Under the pieces are notes generated by a model. That model made no database searches. It was not told the DNA's origin and worked only from the letters and a program-made list of their open reading frames with translations. Shown here one piece after another: positions 19,038-27,895 of a stretch of DNA of 64,000 bases. Where the stretch lies: positions 3,162,001 to 3,226,000 of the forward strand of contig NZ_CP144555.1 of the NCBI RefSeq assembly GCF_036607905.1. The letters run 5' to 3'. Every line of letters begins with the position of its first letter. The stretch's first letter is position 1. A program made the position numbers and the translations under genes. Origin of the DNA: Streptomyces sp. SCSIO 75703 (GTDB taxonomy: Bacteria > Actinomycetota > Actinomycetes > Streptomycetales > Streptomycetaceae).

Positions 19038-19814
19038 TCAACGAGGCCAAAGGTGCCGTATCAACTCTTCCTTGAGCCGGTTCGTGAGCTGCTCACCTTC
19101 CTGCAGATCCTCTACTGGTAGGCGGACAACCTGGATCCCGCAGCGCTGCCACTGAAGGTCTCGGTTTCTGTCATCGGCGTACCGGCGGCGGTCGCGGTGG
19201 TGGGGCCCGTCAACTTCAAAAACGACTGCCCGTCCGTTCCCAAGCACGATGATGTCGGGCGTCCAAGTGTGGCCAGCCTGCAGCCGCACGCCGGGGAGCG
19301 GCGCGATCGCTATAGTCCGGTCGGGCGGAGTCGTGGCCTGGATTTGCCTGAGCGCCCGGTAGACCTGCTGCTCTTGGCGGCTGCCGAGCGAGAGCCCATC
19401 TTCTACGGGATGGTTGGGCGCCAACCGCTCCCGGCGGGCCTGGTTGGTGGGCCGCTCCTGGGCTCGCTCCTTCAGCCCTTTTCTCCAGTCGCTCGGGATG
19501 GTCGGCAGGACCTCTTTGACATGCATGCGGTCGGTTGCCGTGTAGCCGTTGCGTAGGGCGACGTCGAGCAGGACAGTCGCGATGCGCCCCTGGATCTCGT
19601 CGGTGAACGCGGACATCAAGTGATCATCTACGTACAGCACGGCAGCCATGATGTAGGTCTGGATGCCACCAGAGGCTTGGTAGGAATCACCCGTACTCTC
19701 GAAGTCGAGGTAACTGGCGTCCGCGAGTAGCTGAGCGGCTTCACGGTCTCCCTTGCGATCCAGCAAGATCGCTGTCTGCCCCAGTACCAGGTTGGCCTCT
19801 TCATCGGCATCCAT
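19038..19814 (-). CDS. Putative EVDG-type endonuclease with helical N-terminal domain
   Basis: About 258 residues from ATG 19814, which has GAGG six bases upstream; in-frame upstream starts lack this. The N-terminal half is helical and acidic (AILLDRKGDREAAQLLAD), without a recognised family. The C-terminal half has TPDIIVLGNGRAVVFEVDG followed by PHH and a YADDRNRDLQWQRCGI helix, the pattern of VSR/DUF559-like restriction-endonuclease folds (Asp, then Glu-x-Asp). It is divergent from the next gene and may share its promoter region (19,815-19,942). Function as a defence nuclease is inferred. Confidence 0.7.
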   Translation of the reverse strand: MDADEEANLVLGQTAILLDRKGDREAAQLLADASYLDFESTGDSYQASGGIQTYIMAAVLYVDDHLMSAFTDEIQGRIATVLLDVALRNGYTATDRMHVKEVLPTIPSDWRKGLKERAQERPTNQARRERLAPNHPVEDGLSLGSRQEQQVYRALRQIQATTPPDRTIAIAPLPGVRLQAGHTWTPDIIVLGNGRAVVFEVDGPHHRDRRRYADDRNRDLQWQRCGIQVVRLPVEDLQEGEQLTNRLKEELIRHLWPR

Positions 19815-19942
19815 GTGCATCCTCGTAGTCTGGCAGCCGGATCTGACAGGCACAGCCGGGTTGGTCGAGCGGCTCAGGAACGTTGTTGCAAGCGGCAGTT
19901 GCCCTCTGTACCGGCACGGCAGACCAGGTCCATCATGATGTG

Positions 19943-20920
19943 ATGCCGTCTACACCTGCGGTCACTCCGGCTGCTCTTCGTGAAGCCATAGCTGGGGCGC
20001 TCCACGTGGTGAAGTCCTACGAGCTCGCGGCTGTGTGCGAGTACCTGGGACTGGAGCCCCAGAGGACTGGTGAGGATCCGTTCAACAGCAAGCGGGTGTA
20101 TGTGCGCTCTCGGCTGCAGAGAAAGCCCTTGTCCGAGCTTGTGGACATCGCGCGGCGGGTGATCAGCGAGTATGGCGACGAGGACCTGCAGACCCTGGTC
20201 AACGCGCTAGGTGCCCGCGGAGTCGACGGGGAAATGAAGAACCTCATCTTCGCCGCCGATGGCCCCAAGCCGCAGATCGTGCTGCCGGATTCAATCAGCA
20301 ACACCATCCGCATCGTGAAGAACGAGAAGTACTGCCTGGTGTACGACCGACCTCTGGAAGACCGCGGTTTGAGCTGGTCTGACCTGGTGGCCTGGTGGGT
20401 TCACCAGCACCCGGAGCATGCGAATGATCCAACGCGTGCTCGTGTCTCGCTGCGGGAGCGGCTACGCCGTTCGTTGGGCGACAACGGTGCCGAGCTTCTG
20501 GTGTTCGACGCCTACACCGAGCTCGGCTTCGACCTCCCGGCACTCATCCCCCAGGTCTATCTTCACTACGACCCGTACAGCCTGGCCGAGCTGGACGGTG
20601 TTGGCCGGCTTACCCGCCAGCGGATGGACTTCCTGCTGCTGATGAATCAGCGCGCCCGAGCGGTCATCGAAGTCGACGGCATCCAGCACTACGCTCGACA
20701 GGTCGATGCAATGTCGCCGCACCGGCCTGGCCCCGCCTGGGTGGCTGACCCAGCTCGCTACGCCCCGATGGTGGCGGAGGATCGCCAGCTCACACTGCAG
20801 GGTTACGAAGTCTTCCGTATTGGCGGCCACGAGTTGCGCGACCACACAGCCGGGAAGGCGATGCTCACCGACTTCTTCGCGCGCCTTCTCAGTCGCCATG
20901 GCCATCTCCCGCCGCGATAG
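19943..20920 (+). CDS. AbiJ-like N-terminal domain fused to a VSR/DUF559-like nuclease
   Basis: 325 residues from ATG 19943. The start ALREAIAGALHVVKSYELAAV with VCEYLGL, then NSKRVYVRSRL resembles the AbiJ N-terminal domain family (recognised from memory, moderately sure). A linker leads to MDFLLLMNQRARAVIEVDG and IQHY (Asp229, Glu243-x-Asp245), then ... EDRQLTLQGYEVFRIGGHEL, an EVDG endonuclease fold similar to the divergent gene. AbiJ proteins act in abortive infection. It is the first gene of a plus-strand cargo operon of three. Confidence 0.7.
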   Translation: MPSTPAVTPAALREAIAGALHVVKSYELAAVCEYLGLEPQRTGEDPFNSKRVYVRSRLQRKPLSELVDIARRVISEYGDEDLQTLVNALGARGVDGEMKNLIFAADGPKPQIVLPDSISNTIRIVKNEKYCLVYDRPLEDRGLSWSDLVAWWVHQHPEHANDPTRARVSLRERLRRSLGDNGAELLVFDAYTELGFDLPALIPQVYLHYDPYSLAELDGVGRLTRQRMDFLLLMNQRARAVIEVDGIQHYARQVDAMSPHRPGPAWVADPARYAPMVAEDRQLTLQGYEVFRIGGHELRDHTAGKAMLTDFFARLLSRHGHLPPR

Positions 20921-20992
20921 ATACCACTTCGTCCCTTAAGGGACGCGATCCGTTTACGCGAGGGCAGATGGGGATCCCTCCTTGTCAGTGCC

Positions 20993-22237
20993 ATGTCGCA
21001 GACTTGGAAGATGCACGGGAACGGCAAGCTCTTCAGCCACGGGGACCTTCGCGACTTTATGCACAAGAACCTCCGGGAGATCAACCAGACGGTCGAGGAC
21101 CGTGACCCCGAACAGCTCTTGACCATGCCGGAGACCGACATCGTCGAGGAACTGATGGACAGCTTCCGCATCGTGGTGCCCACCCTCGACCACGAGGGCA
21201 TCGAGATCGAGCCTCTGAAGCAGGTCTACAACAGCGTCGAGGCGATCAACGGCTCCTTCAGGGTCGTGCAGAACAAGATCCAGCTGCTGATCCCCTACAC
21301 GGGAGACCGCGTCGTCTTCACCCTCCGGCCCAACCCCTGCATGGAACCCGCGCCCGAGGGAACCGTGACCGACGCAGAGATCAAGTTGCTCTGGTCCGGC
21401 CAGAGTGACAATCACGAACGGGTACGCCAGGCACTGAACGAGAAGATCGCCGAGATCACGAAGTGCCTGGACTGGGCACGAGACAACGTCAACAGCTATA
21501 ACAAGCGCGTCGAACGACTGATCCCTGAGCGAGTGCAGGCCCGCAAGCAGGACCTTCTTGCCGGCAGAGACCTTGCTGCATCACTCGGGTTCCCGATCCG
21601 TAAGCGCAGAGATGCCAAGACTTACGAAGTCCCGCTGACCCGTAAGAAAATCAAGACCGAGCCCACCGAGCCCTCCACGGGTGCCGCCTTCCAGCCCGAG
21701 CCCACTCTGGCCGACACCGACTACGAGGACGCTCTGCGGGTTCTGACCAACGCTCGCAACCAGCTGGAGCGCTCACCCTCGCTGGTGTGCAAACTCGACG
21801 AGGAGGAGATTCGCGACCTGTTGCTCTTGGCGCTGAACTCCCAGTTCGAGGGCGCGGCCGCAGGCGAGGTGTTCAACTTTAAAGGCAAGACCGACATCCT
21901 CATCCGGGTCGACGATAGGCACGTGTTCATCGGCGAGTGCAAGTTCTGGAAAGGCCCGAAGACCATCACCAACACGCTGGACCAGCTACTTGGCTATCTG
22001 ACCTGGCGCGACACCAAGGCGGCCGTGCTGTTGTTCGTCCGCGGCAAGGCCTTCTCGGACATCGTCACCAAAGCTCTAGATCGCCTGGAAGCGCACCCCA
22101 ATTTCAAGCGGCGCGGGCCGACTGATGAGTTCGGGACTCGTCACGACTTCGTCTTCCACATCGACGGCGACCCATCCCGCGAAATAAGGATCGCTTTCCT
22201 TCCCTTCCATCTCCACCCGATCGGCACAGCCAATTAG
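20993..22237 (+). CDS. PD-(D/E)xK nuclease-like protein of element 2 cargo
   Basis: 414 residues, ATG 72 bp after the previous stop. The N-terminal 200 residues are of unknown fold with a mixed alpha/beta look; residues 170-230 are basic. The C-terminal domain has FKGKTDILIRVDDRHVFIGE then CKFWKG: Asp301 and Glu315-x-Lys317 form a PD-(D/E)xK active site, followed by a helix (LDQLLGYLTWRD) and VLLFVRGK. It is probably a restriction-type nuclease acting with its neighbours. No methyltransferase partner is present, so this is not a normal restriction-modification system. Confidence 0.72.
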   Translation: MSQTWKMHGNGKLFSHGDLRDFMHKNLREINQTVEDRDPEQLLTMPETDIVEELMDSFRIVVPTLDHEGIEIEPLKQVYNSVEAINGSFRVVQNKIQLLIPYTGDRVVFTLRPNPCMEPAPEGTVTDAEIKLLWSGQSDNHERVRQALNEKIAEITKCLDWARDNVNSYNKRVERLIPERVQARKQDLLAGRDLAASLGFPIRKRRDAKTYEVPLTRKKIKTEPTEPSTGAAFQPEPTLADTDYEDALRVLTNARNQLERSPSLVCKLDEEEIRDLLLLALNSQFEGAAAGEVFNFKGKTDILIRVDDRHVFIGECKFWKGPKTITNTLDQLLGYLTWRDTKAAVLLFVRGKAFSDIVTKALDRLEAHPNFKRRGPTDEFGTRHDFVFHIDGDPSREIRIAFLPFHLHPIGTAN

Positions 22238-22409
22238 AGACTGACGTCACCCACGCGCCCTACGTCAGGAGAAGGTGAGGAGAACGGGCAGCCACGCTCC
22301 CGTTTCTTAACGAGAGAAGCTGGATTAAGCTCCAGACGGACAGGTCTGGCCTTCGCTGCCAAGGACCAGAAGACCAGGCCAAGTCACCCTGCTTACGCAC
22401 ATAACAATT

Positions 22410-23402
22410 ATGGAAGAAGACGTGAACAAGAGCGAGCTTTTGGCCTCAAGTCGGCGCCTCATGCACTTGGCCCTCGCAGACCTCGGTGCTGCCGAACAAC
22501 AAGCTGACGTGGTTGTCCTACACGCAGGTGTCGCCATCGAGCATGTCCTCAAGGCCTATCTATGCTCCATCCACCCCTCGCTCGTTGCCGACGGACGCGA
22601 CCTCCCGAGTCTGCTGCATGCGGCTGACCGGGGCGACCTCGCCAAGAAAAAACTGTCCCTGATCAAAACCATCGGTGCCGTCGAAGCCTTCTCGCGGGTC
22701 AGTAAGATCCTCGAAAAGAGCGCGCTGAAAGTGACAGAGGACCAGTTCCGCGTGATCGCTGATGCTCGCAACGGTGTCGCTCACATCGGAGTACACGACA
22801 CCGCCAAGATTGAGGACCTTCTCAGCAATGGGATCAAGGTTGTCGATGCCGTTCTCGTCGCACTCAAAGAGGACACCGCTGACTATTGGGGAGAGTTCCA
22901 TCCCCTACATGACAAAATCCTTGAAGAAAAGCGACGCGCTGACTTCATCCGGATCGAAGCATTGAAGATCCGCGCCAACAAAACATACGAGGCGCGATTC
23001 GGTGCTAGCGACACCGAGGAGCGACGCAGGGCCATAGCCAGCGCACAAGTACACAGCATGGTCGCAGGGCAGGCGACAGCAATGCGCGAATGCCCCGCAT
23101 GCTCCAACCAAGGCTGGGTCGGCGGTGATCTCGACACGGACTTCAAGGGCGAAGAACCCGAGGTTGTGATCGTCACCCAACACTTCCTGTGCAGCGTCTG
23201 CGGCTTCGCCCTCGACGGCTACCTCCTCGGCTACTTCGCCCACCTCTACCAAGACATCCCCATGGGGCCGGCCGCGACCTTTACCTACTCCGACGGCAGC
23301 ACCCATGAGGACCTGTGGATGAATCTCGCCTCGGACACTTTCCGAGATCGCAGGCGTGACGAGGAGGAAGAAGTTCTGCGCGCCCAGCTCGAGGAGGACT
23401 GA
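22410..23402 (+). CDS. HEPN-like protein with C-terminal zinc ribbon
   Basis: 330 residues, ATG preceded by an A/T-rich leader. The N-terminal helical domain has AGVAIEHVLKAYL and later RVIADARNGVAHIG: Arg120-x4-His125 fits the HEPN ribonuclease motif. The C-terminal part has two cysteine pairs (Cys228/231 in CPAC and Cys261/264 in CSVC), a likely zinc ribbon, and an acidic tail. HEPN proteins with catalytic RX4-6H motifs cleave RNA in abortive infection and toxin systems. It lies third in the cargo operon and ends convergently with the transposition genes. Base composition is lower in GC than the backbone. Confidence 0.72.
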   Translation: MEEDVNKSELLASSRRLMHLALADLGAAEQQADVVVLHAGVAIEHVLKAYLCSIHPSLVADGRDLPSLLHAADRGDLAKKKLSLIKTIGAVEAFSRVSKILEKSALKVTEDQFRVIADARNGVAHIGVHDTAKIEDLLSNGIKVVDAVLVALKEDTADYWGEFHPLHDKILEEKRRADFIRIEALKIRANKTYEARFGASDTEERRRAIASAQVHSMVAGQATAMRECPACSNQGWVGGDLDTDFKGEEPEVVIVTQHFLCSVCGFALDGYLLGYFAHLYQDIPMGPAATFTYSDGSTHEDLWMNLASDTFRDRRRDEEEEVLRAQLEED

Positions 23403-23475
23403 GATCGTGGAGAAATGTAAGAAGTCTCGCCGCTGGATTTACTGATAGGGCATTGTAGACACAACAGCGCAGCGA

Positions 23476-23949
23476 CTACCGGCGGGCCCCGCGAGGCAAG
23501 TTGGCGATCTTTTCGCCAGCCGCCTTCTCGGCACGCAGGCGCTCGATCTCGAGGTGCTGGGCGGCAATCCGGGACAGCGCTAGCTGCTGGAACTCCTTGA
23601 GTTCATCAATCTCGGTATTCTGATCCTTCAGCCGCTCTTCGAGTTTGGCGTTCTTGTCCTTGAGCCGTTGGATCTGCGCGACTCTGGGATCGATGACGGT
23701 CCCAGAGTCCTGGAGCAACTTCAGACGCCGCTCGAACTCCTCGGCGAGATGCTGGTATGGGCCGGGGCGGACAGTGCCGTCGCGGTTCTTCTTCGGGTAG
23801 AACGCGGTGCGTGTCACTCCCGCCTCGGTCGCCAAAGTGCTGAGGTCGCACTTGCCACCGGGCGGCAGTTCACCGCGGAGTAACCGGTCAGCCGCAGCCC
23901 GGATCGCTTCCTCGTTCCGAATCCGGATTTCTTCGCTTATACGTCCCAC
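23476..23949 (-). CDS. Small coiled-coil transposition accessory protein (TnpC/DUF6262-like)
   Basis: 157 residues with a GTG start two bases after the stop of the third recombinase, so translationally coupled. The N-terminal part (EEAIRAAADRLLRGE, LATEAGVTRTAFYPKK) looks like a short helix-turn-helix; the C-terminal half is a heptad-rich coiled coil (IQRLKDKNAKLEERLKDQN). Proteins like this follow tandem tyrosine recombinases in Tn554 (TnpC) and in many actinobacterial elements. It probably binds element ends and orients or stimulates recombination. Confidence 0.8.
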   Translation of the reverse strand: MGRISEEIRIRNEEAIRAAADRLLRGELPPGGKCDLSTLATEAGVTRTAFYPKKNRDGTVRPGPYQHLAEEFERRLKLLQDSGTVIDPRVAQIQRLKDKNAKLEERLKDQNTEIDELKEFQQLALSRIAAQHLEIERLRAEKAAGEKIANLPRGARR

Positions 23950-23951
23950 GT

Positions 23952-26126
23952 TCAGGCGGCCCTTCCAGTCGCAGTGTCAATCTCGGCCAAAACTCGCAGG
24001 TCACGCTCCAAGTCGGCTTGCAGACGGGCCTTCTCCGTCGGCTGGCCGCGCCCGATGTTGCCGATGAAGACCTTTTTATTTTCCGCGCTTGCAGCCCAGA
24101 CCGGACGGTGGCTCAGATGGTGGGTGGCCTGCGGGCAGCGCGCGGAGTCACACATGCCGACCAGTGGCTTGTCCGCTCCCTGCTTCCCTGCGAGGGCCAG
24201 GCACAAGGCTTTGGAGGGGTCGATGAACCAGCAGTAGTTGGCAATGCCCAGGTGCAGTGTTTTCGCCCGCTTGGACAACAGGTTGATGACTTCCTGGTCC
24301 CCGGGTTTGACTCCTGGCGCGGATGCCTCCATCTCCTTGAGCTTGGCGTCGACGGAAGCGAAGAACTCGATCAGGTCGCGCGCGCCGGCACCGGTGGGCA
24401 TGATTCCCTTCTGGGAATCCCGGAAGGCTGCCAGGGTAAGATTTTCGTTTCGGACCTGCTCTTCTGCGGCAACATCAGTCAGGAAACCAGCCTGCGCGCC
24501 TCCCGGCCTTGCTGCATACCCTTCGGTGGTGACGACGCTAACATGCTTGAGATGGATCTTTGCTGCCAGAAGTCCACCGGGGCGGTGAGCAAGTTCCATG
24601 GCCAGAGTGCGACGGGTAATTTGCAGGGTGATCGGGTCGTCCGGTACTGGGGCAAGTCCCAGACGTCGCCCCTCTGAACTATTGATCCAGTTCCGCAGAC
24701 TCGCGCATCGCCCGGTGAGGCTGAACCGACCGAACAGGCATGGGGAGGAATCTTCTGGATTCCGGAGTCCGACCGCTAGTTGGACTGCGGAATGCGCCTG
24801 GCGGACGGTGACCCATTCGTCCCAGACTCCGCCGATGCCTTGTCCCTTGATCAGCTTGGTTCTCAGCCGGTAACGCATTCGGCCAGCTCCCAGGTCCTTC
24901 GGCGGGACGCAGGCGTCGACCGGCATCTCCATCATCTCGCTCGCCCTCATGCCGGTCAGCAGGGCAGTGACGACGATGCAGGCGGTCCGGACCCGTTCCA
25001 CCAGGAACTTCAAGTCCAGTTGTCCCGCGACTCCTTCGGTCCAGGGCACCTCACCTTCGCCATCTGCGCGGGCCACCATCGGCGCGTCCCGTCCCCATCG
25101 GGGTCTCACGCCTACGGCGGACACGGCTTGCTCCAGTTGCGGACGCAGGGCGGGAATCCAGCGGTGTCGGAACGCCGCTATGCCAGCCTTCTGGGCGAGG
25201 GCGTTCAGACTCACGTTTAGCAGCGGGTCGTCATCGGACCATCCTTCGCGCCCGCGCCTTGCCGTCTCTGCAACTTCGAGCGTCGCCAGCGGGACACCCT
25301 CGGCAATATGAGTGCGGATCGCTGTACTGAGACGGGACTCCCATGTCTCACTGCTAGCCCAAAGTGCTGGTGCCTCTTCCTGCCGAGCCTCGCCGACCAG
25401 GTCCAGGACGTGGGGACCGAGTGTTTCGACGATGTACAAGGCAGCGCCCAGCCAAGGCTGCAGGGCCTCCTGCCGCATCGGCTGGGTCACGTTCGCCCTG
25501 CGATGCTTGCAGCCGGCCACCTCGAAGGGGGAACGGCCGCGCCAGGGAACGAACCCGTCGTCAAACCGGTCGGTGCTGAAAAGATCGTTGTAAAAGGACG
25601 TCTCCTGCATAGCCTGCACTGCGGCCAGCCGTGTCTCCTGGCTTGCAGGCCGAAGGATTCTTCCTTTCCGGTCCCGCACGTCACTGCGGTGCAGATAGTA
25701 GGCCTGGCAATGCAGCTGTGTGACCTCGCCCAGCGACGTGATCCCGCGCTCGGTAAGCCAGTTGAACCACTCGATCAGGTTCTTGAGTCGCCCCTGGCAG
25801 GTCTTGATCTCGAGGGGATAGCGGAAGGCATTCGCCAGTTCCCGCACGGCCTCGTGCCTCGGGGCCAGGCGCGCAAAGATGAACTCCTCGGCCACAACGC
25901 GCCAGCGCTGATCCCGGATCGCGGAGAAGTCCAGCCTGCGTTCACTTGGCCGGAGGATTACGGGCAGACCCTCGACGTCGGTGAAGGACCAGACCGGCTC
26001 GCCGACTCTGGGCCGTATCCCGCCCGGCCTCACCCGCAATCCGGCAGCCTCGCAGACATCGAGCCCAGCCAGCGGACCCCTGTTCTGTGCGCCGTCCGTG
26101 GACGCCCCTGCGATCACTGTCGTCAT
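23952..26126 (-). CDS. Third tyrosine recombinase of element 2 (724 residues)
   Basis: ATG at 26126 overlaps the previous stop as ATGA. The catalytic region has TALLTGMRASEMMEM (box I Arg), RRTLAMELAHRPGG in place of the usual HxxR block, and HLKHVSVVTTEGYAARPGG with the His and Tyr. A C-terminal cysteine-containing stretch follows (MCDSARCPQATHH), a possible metal site. It is the largest of the three recombinases and is expected to work with the other two in one transposition complex. Confidence 0.85.
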   Translation of the reverse strand: MTTVIAGASTDGAQNRGPLAGLDVCEAAGLRVRPGGIRPRVGEPVWSFTDVEGLPVILRPSERRLDFSAIRDQRWRVVAEEFIFARLAPRHEAVRELANAFRYPLEIKTCQGRLKNLIEWFNWLTERGITSLGEVTQLHCQAYYLHRSDVRDRKGRILRPASQETRLAAVQAMQETSFYNDLFSTDRFDDGFVPWRGRSPFEVAGCKHRRANVTQPMRQEALQPWLGAALYIVETLGPHVLDLVGEARQEEAPALWASSETWESRLSTAIRTHIAEGVPLATLEVAETARRGREGWSDDDPLLNVSLNALAQKAGIAAFRHRWIPALRPQLEQAVSAVGVRPRWGRDAPMVARADGEGEVPWTEGVAGQLDLKFLVERVRTACIVVTALLTGMRASEMMEMPVDACVPPKDLGAGRMRYRLRTKLIKGQGIGGVWDEWVTVRQAHSAVQLAVGLRNPEDSSPCLFGRFSLTGRCASLRNWINSSEGRRLGLAPVPDDPITLQITRRTLAMELAHRPGGLLAAKIHLKHVSVVTTEGYAARPGGAQAGFLTDVAAEEQVRNENLTLAAFRDSQKGIMPTGAGARDLIEFFASVDAKLKEMEASAPGVKPGDQEVINLLSKRAKTLHLGIANYCWFIDPSKALCLALAGKQGADKPLVGMCDSARCPQATHHLSHRPVWAASAENKKVFIGNIGRGQPTEKARLQADLERDLRVLAEIDTATGRAA

Positions 26127-27895
26127 CGTGTTCCTTCTTCCGGCCGCAGCGGCAGTTCGGCGTCGTAGTCGGCAACCTGTGCGGCTGCAGCGAGCAGGGC
26201 CTGAGAGGTGAAGTGAGCGTCCGGAGTGAGAATCTCGGCCAAGCGTTGGTCGTATCGGCCGAAGACGCCCATGAAATCGGCCTGGGGCATCTGATCCCAC
26301 TGACGGGCGAAGAACGCTCTCAGGCGCATCAAATTGGGCAAGTGCCGCGGGGTGAACAGCGCAAGCGGACACAGCAGACATACCCACGGCCGGGCAGGGC
26401 AGGGCTTGCCCTTCGGGCCGTGCAGGCCCGACAACTGGTCGCCACAGGCGGCGGTGAACACATCACGTTCCCCGCCAACCAGTGCGGCCAGCGACGCATC
26501 GTCCAAGCCGAGGGCCGCGACCTTCTGGGGGTAGTCGCGAATGAGCTCGACGACGTCATCGTCTGCCAGGACCACTGGTGGTTCTGCCCGCTTCAGCATG
26601 TCGTTCTGGGCCTCGGCGATGATCTCGTCCACGAGCTCGCGCTGCTTCGGTGTCCCCGCGCCCAGATAGTGGTCGCCCTCGGCCTGGGGGCTCCGGTTGG
26701 GGTCCATTGTCGCGCGTCGGCTGCCCGTCCACGCGCGGCGATCCCGCATTGAGTCGTAGGTGGTGCGGATCCGGTGCATGTGCAAGGCCAGAGGCTCACC
26801 GTCGTCACCCGCCAGGCCTTTGTCCGTCACCCACTTGCGGATCGTGGTGCCTCGGGCCGGCCGTGTGGTCCAGGGGCCTGCCCCATGTGTGTCGTAGCGG
26901 ACCCAGAGTGCGTCCCGAGCTTCCGGCGGAGCGAACCGGCGAGAAAGTTCTGTGTGGTCGATCCACTGCTGCAGCAACCGGGTCGCCCGCGTAGTCAGCG
27001 TCCGGCTCTCCGCGGCCGTGCGGCCCTTCAGGTAATCCAGCAGGATCGTCTTGTCCCCGGCCCAGTCGACATCGCCCAGACCAAGGTCATCCAGGCCATC
27101 CGGGACGATGCCGGTGTATATCCCGAACAACAGCCGATACCCGATCACGACATCGACCGAGGGGAACAGCTTGGCGGCCTCGTAGCTACGGCGCCACGGA
27201 AATCTCGACTGGGACAGTCCGGAGGGATGGTCTACGGACCAAGCCGCGAACGGGGCCGCCGCCACCGGACCCACCTCGGCATAGAGCCAGAGCAGGTTCG
27301 CGTCCGTCCATCCGCCCACGCGCGGATCCTGGCCCGACTGAGCGGTTTTCACCGCGAGTTGGTGAGCCGCGTACGACTCCTTGACCACGGTGCGGCAAAC
27401 CTGGCTGAGGCCCGACCACTCGGCCTCGCTGTAGGGCTGGATGAATTTCTGGTCACGCCGCCGCTTCGAGACGAACCGACGGCCGTCGACCAACTCACGG
27501 ACATCCGGACGCAACACTCCGTGGAGATCGTCAAGTCGCCGCAGCATCGCCCGCGCGCGGCCTTCGTCCACCGGACGGTGCTTCCCGCTGATCCAGTGCT
27601 CGGCCAGCTGGCTCCGGGTCAGCTCGGCGGCGCCACCGGTGAACCCCAGCTCAGCCAGCCCGTTGGTGAGGGTTCTGACCCCTCCCAGGTAGCCAGCCAG
27701 CGTGTTCTCCTGGTCGACATCTCCGTGCGGATGCACGAGGTCCGCCAGACCATGCAGCAACTCACGGGCCAGCCCAGGATTCTTGGTGGAGAATCTCTCA
27801 CCGTGAACCTCGCTGTTCACCCAGCGTGTGCATCCAGTCCCATCGCTGAAGATCGCGGTTATCCCCGGCGGCTCATCGATCACGGTGGCGGGCAT
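26123..27895 (-). CDS. Second recombinase of element 2 (590 residues), box I arginine missing
   Basis: ATG at 27895 overlaps the upstream stop as TGATG. The fold and spacing follow TnpB of Tn554-like elements: LLFGIYTGIVPDGLDDL, then LDYLKGRTAAESRTL, HMHRIRTTYDSM (HxxR) and MDPNRSPQAEGDHYLGAGT. At the box I position the expected TG-x-R is TGIVPDG, so the catalytic arginine appears to be Val. Cysteines near the end (CGDQLSG, CPARPWVCLLC) may bind zinc. It may be a structural rather than cleaving subunit. Confidence 0.82.
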   Translation of the reverse strand: MPATVIDEPPGITAIFSDGTGCTRWVNSEVHGERFSTKNPGLARELLHGLADLVHPHGDVDQENTLAGYLGGVRTLTNGLAELGFTGGAAELTRSQLAEHWISGKHRPVDEGRARAMLRRLDDLHGVLRPDVRELVDGRRFVSKRRRDQKFIQPYSEAEWSGLSQVCRTVVKESYAAHQLAVKTAQSGQDPRVGGWTDANLLWLYAEVGPVAAAPFAAWSVDHPSGLSQSRFPWRRSYEAAKLFPSVDVVIGYRLLFGIYTGIVPDGLDDLGLGDVDWAGDKTILLDYLKGRTAAESRTLTTRATRLLQQWIDHTELSRRFAPPEARDALWVRYDTHGAGPWTTRPARGTTIRKWVTDKGLAGDDGEPLALHMHRIRTTYDSMRDRRAWTGSRRATMDPNRSPQAEGDHYLGAGTPKQRELVDEIIAEAQNDMLKRAEPPVVLADDDVVELIRDYPQKVAALGLDDASLAALVGGERDVFTAACGDQLSGLHGPKGKPCPARPWVCLLCPLALFTPRHLPNLMRLRAFFARQWDQMPQADFMGVFGRYDQRLAEILTPDAHFTSQALLAAAAQVADYDAELPLRPEEGTR

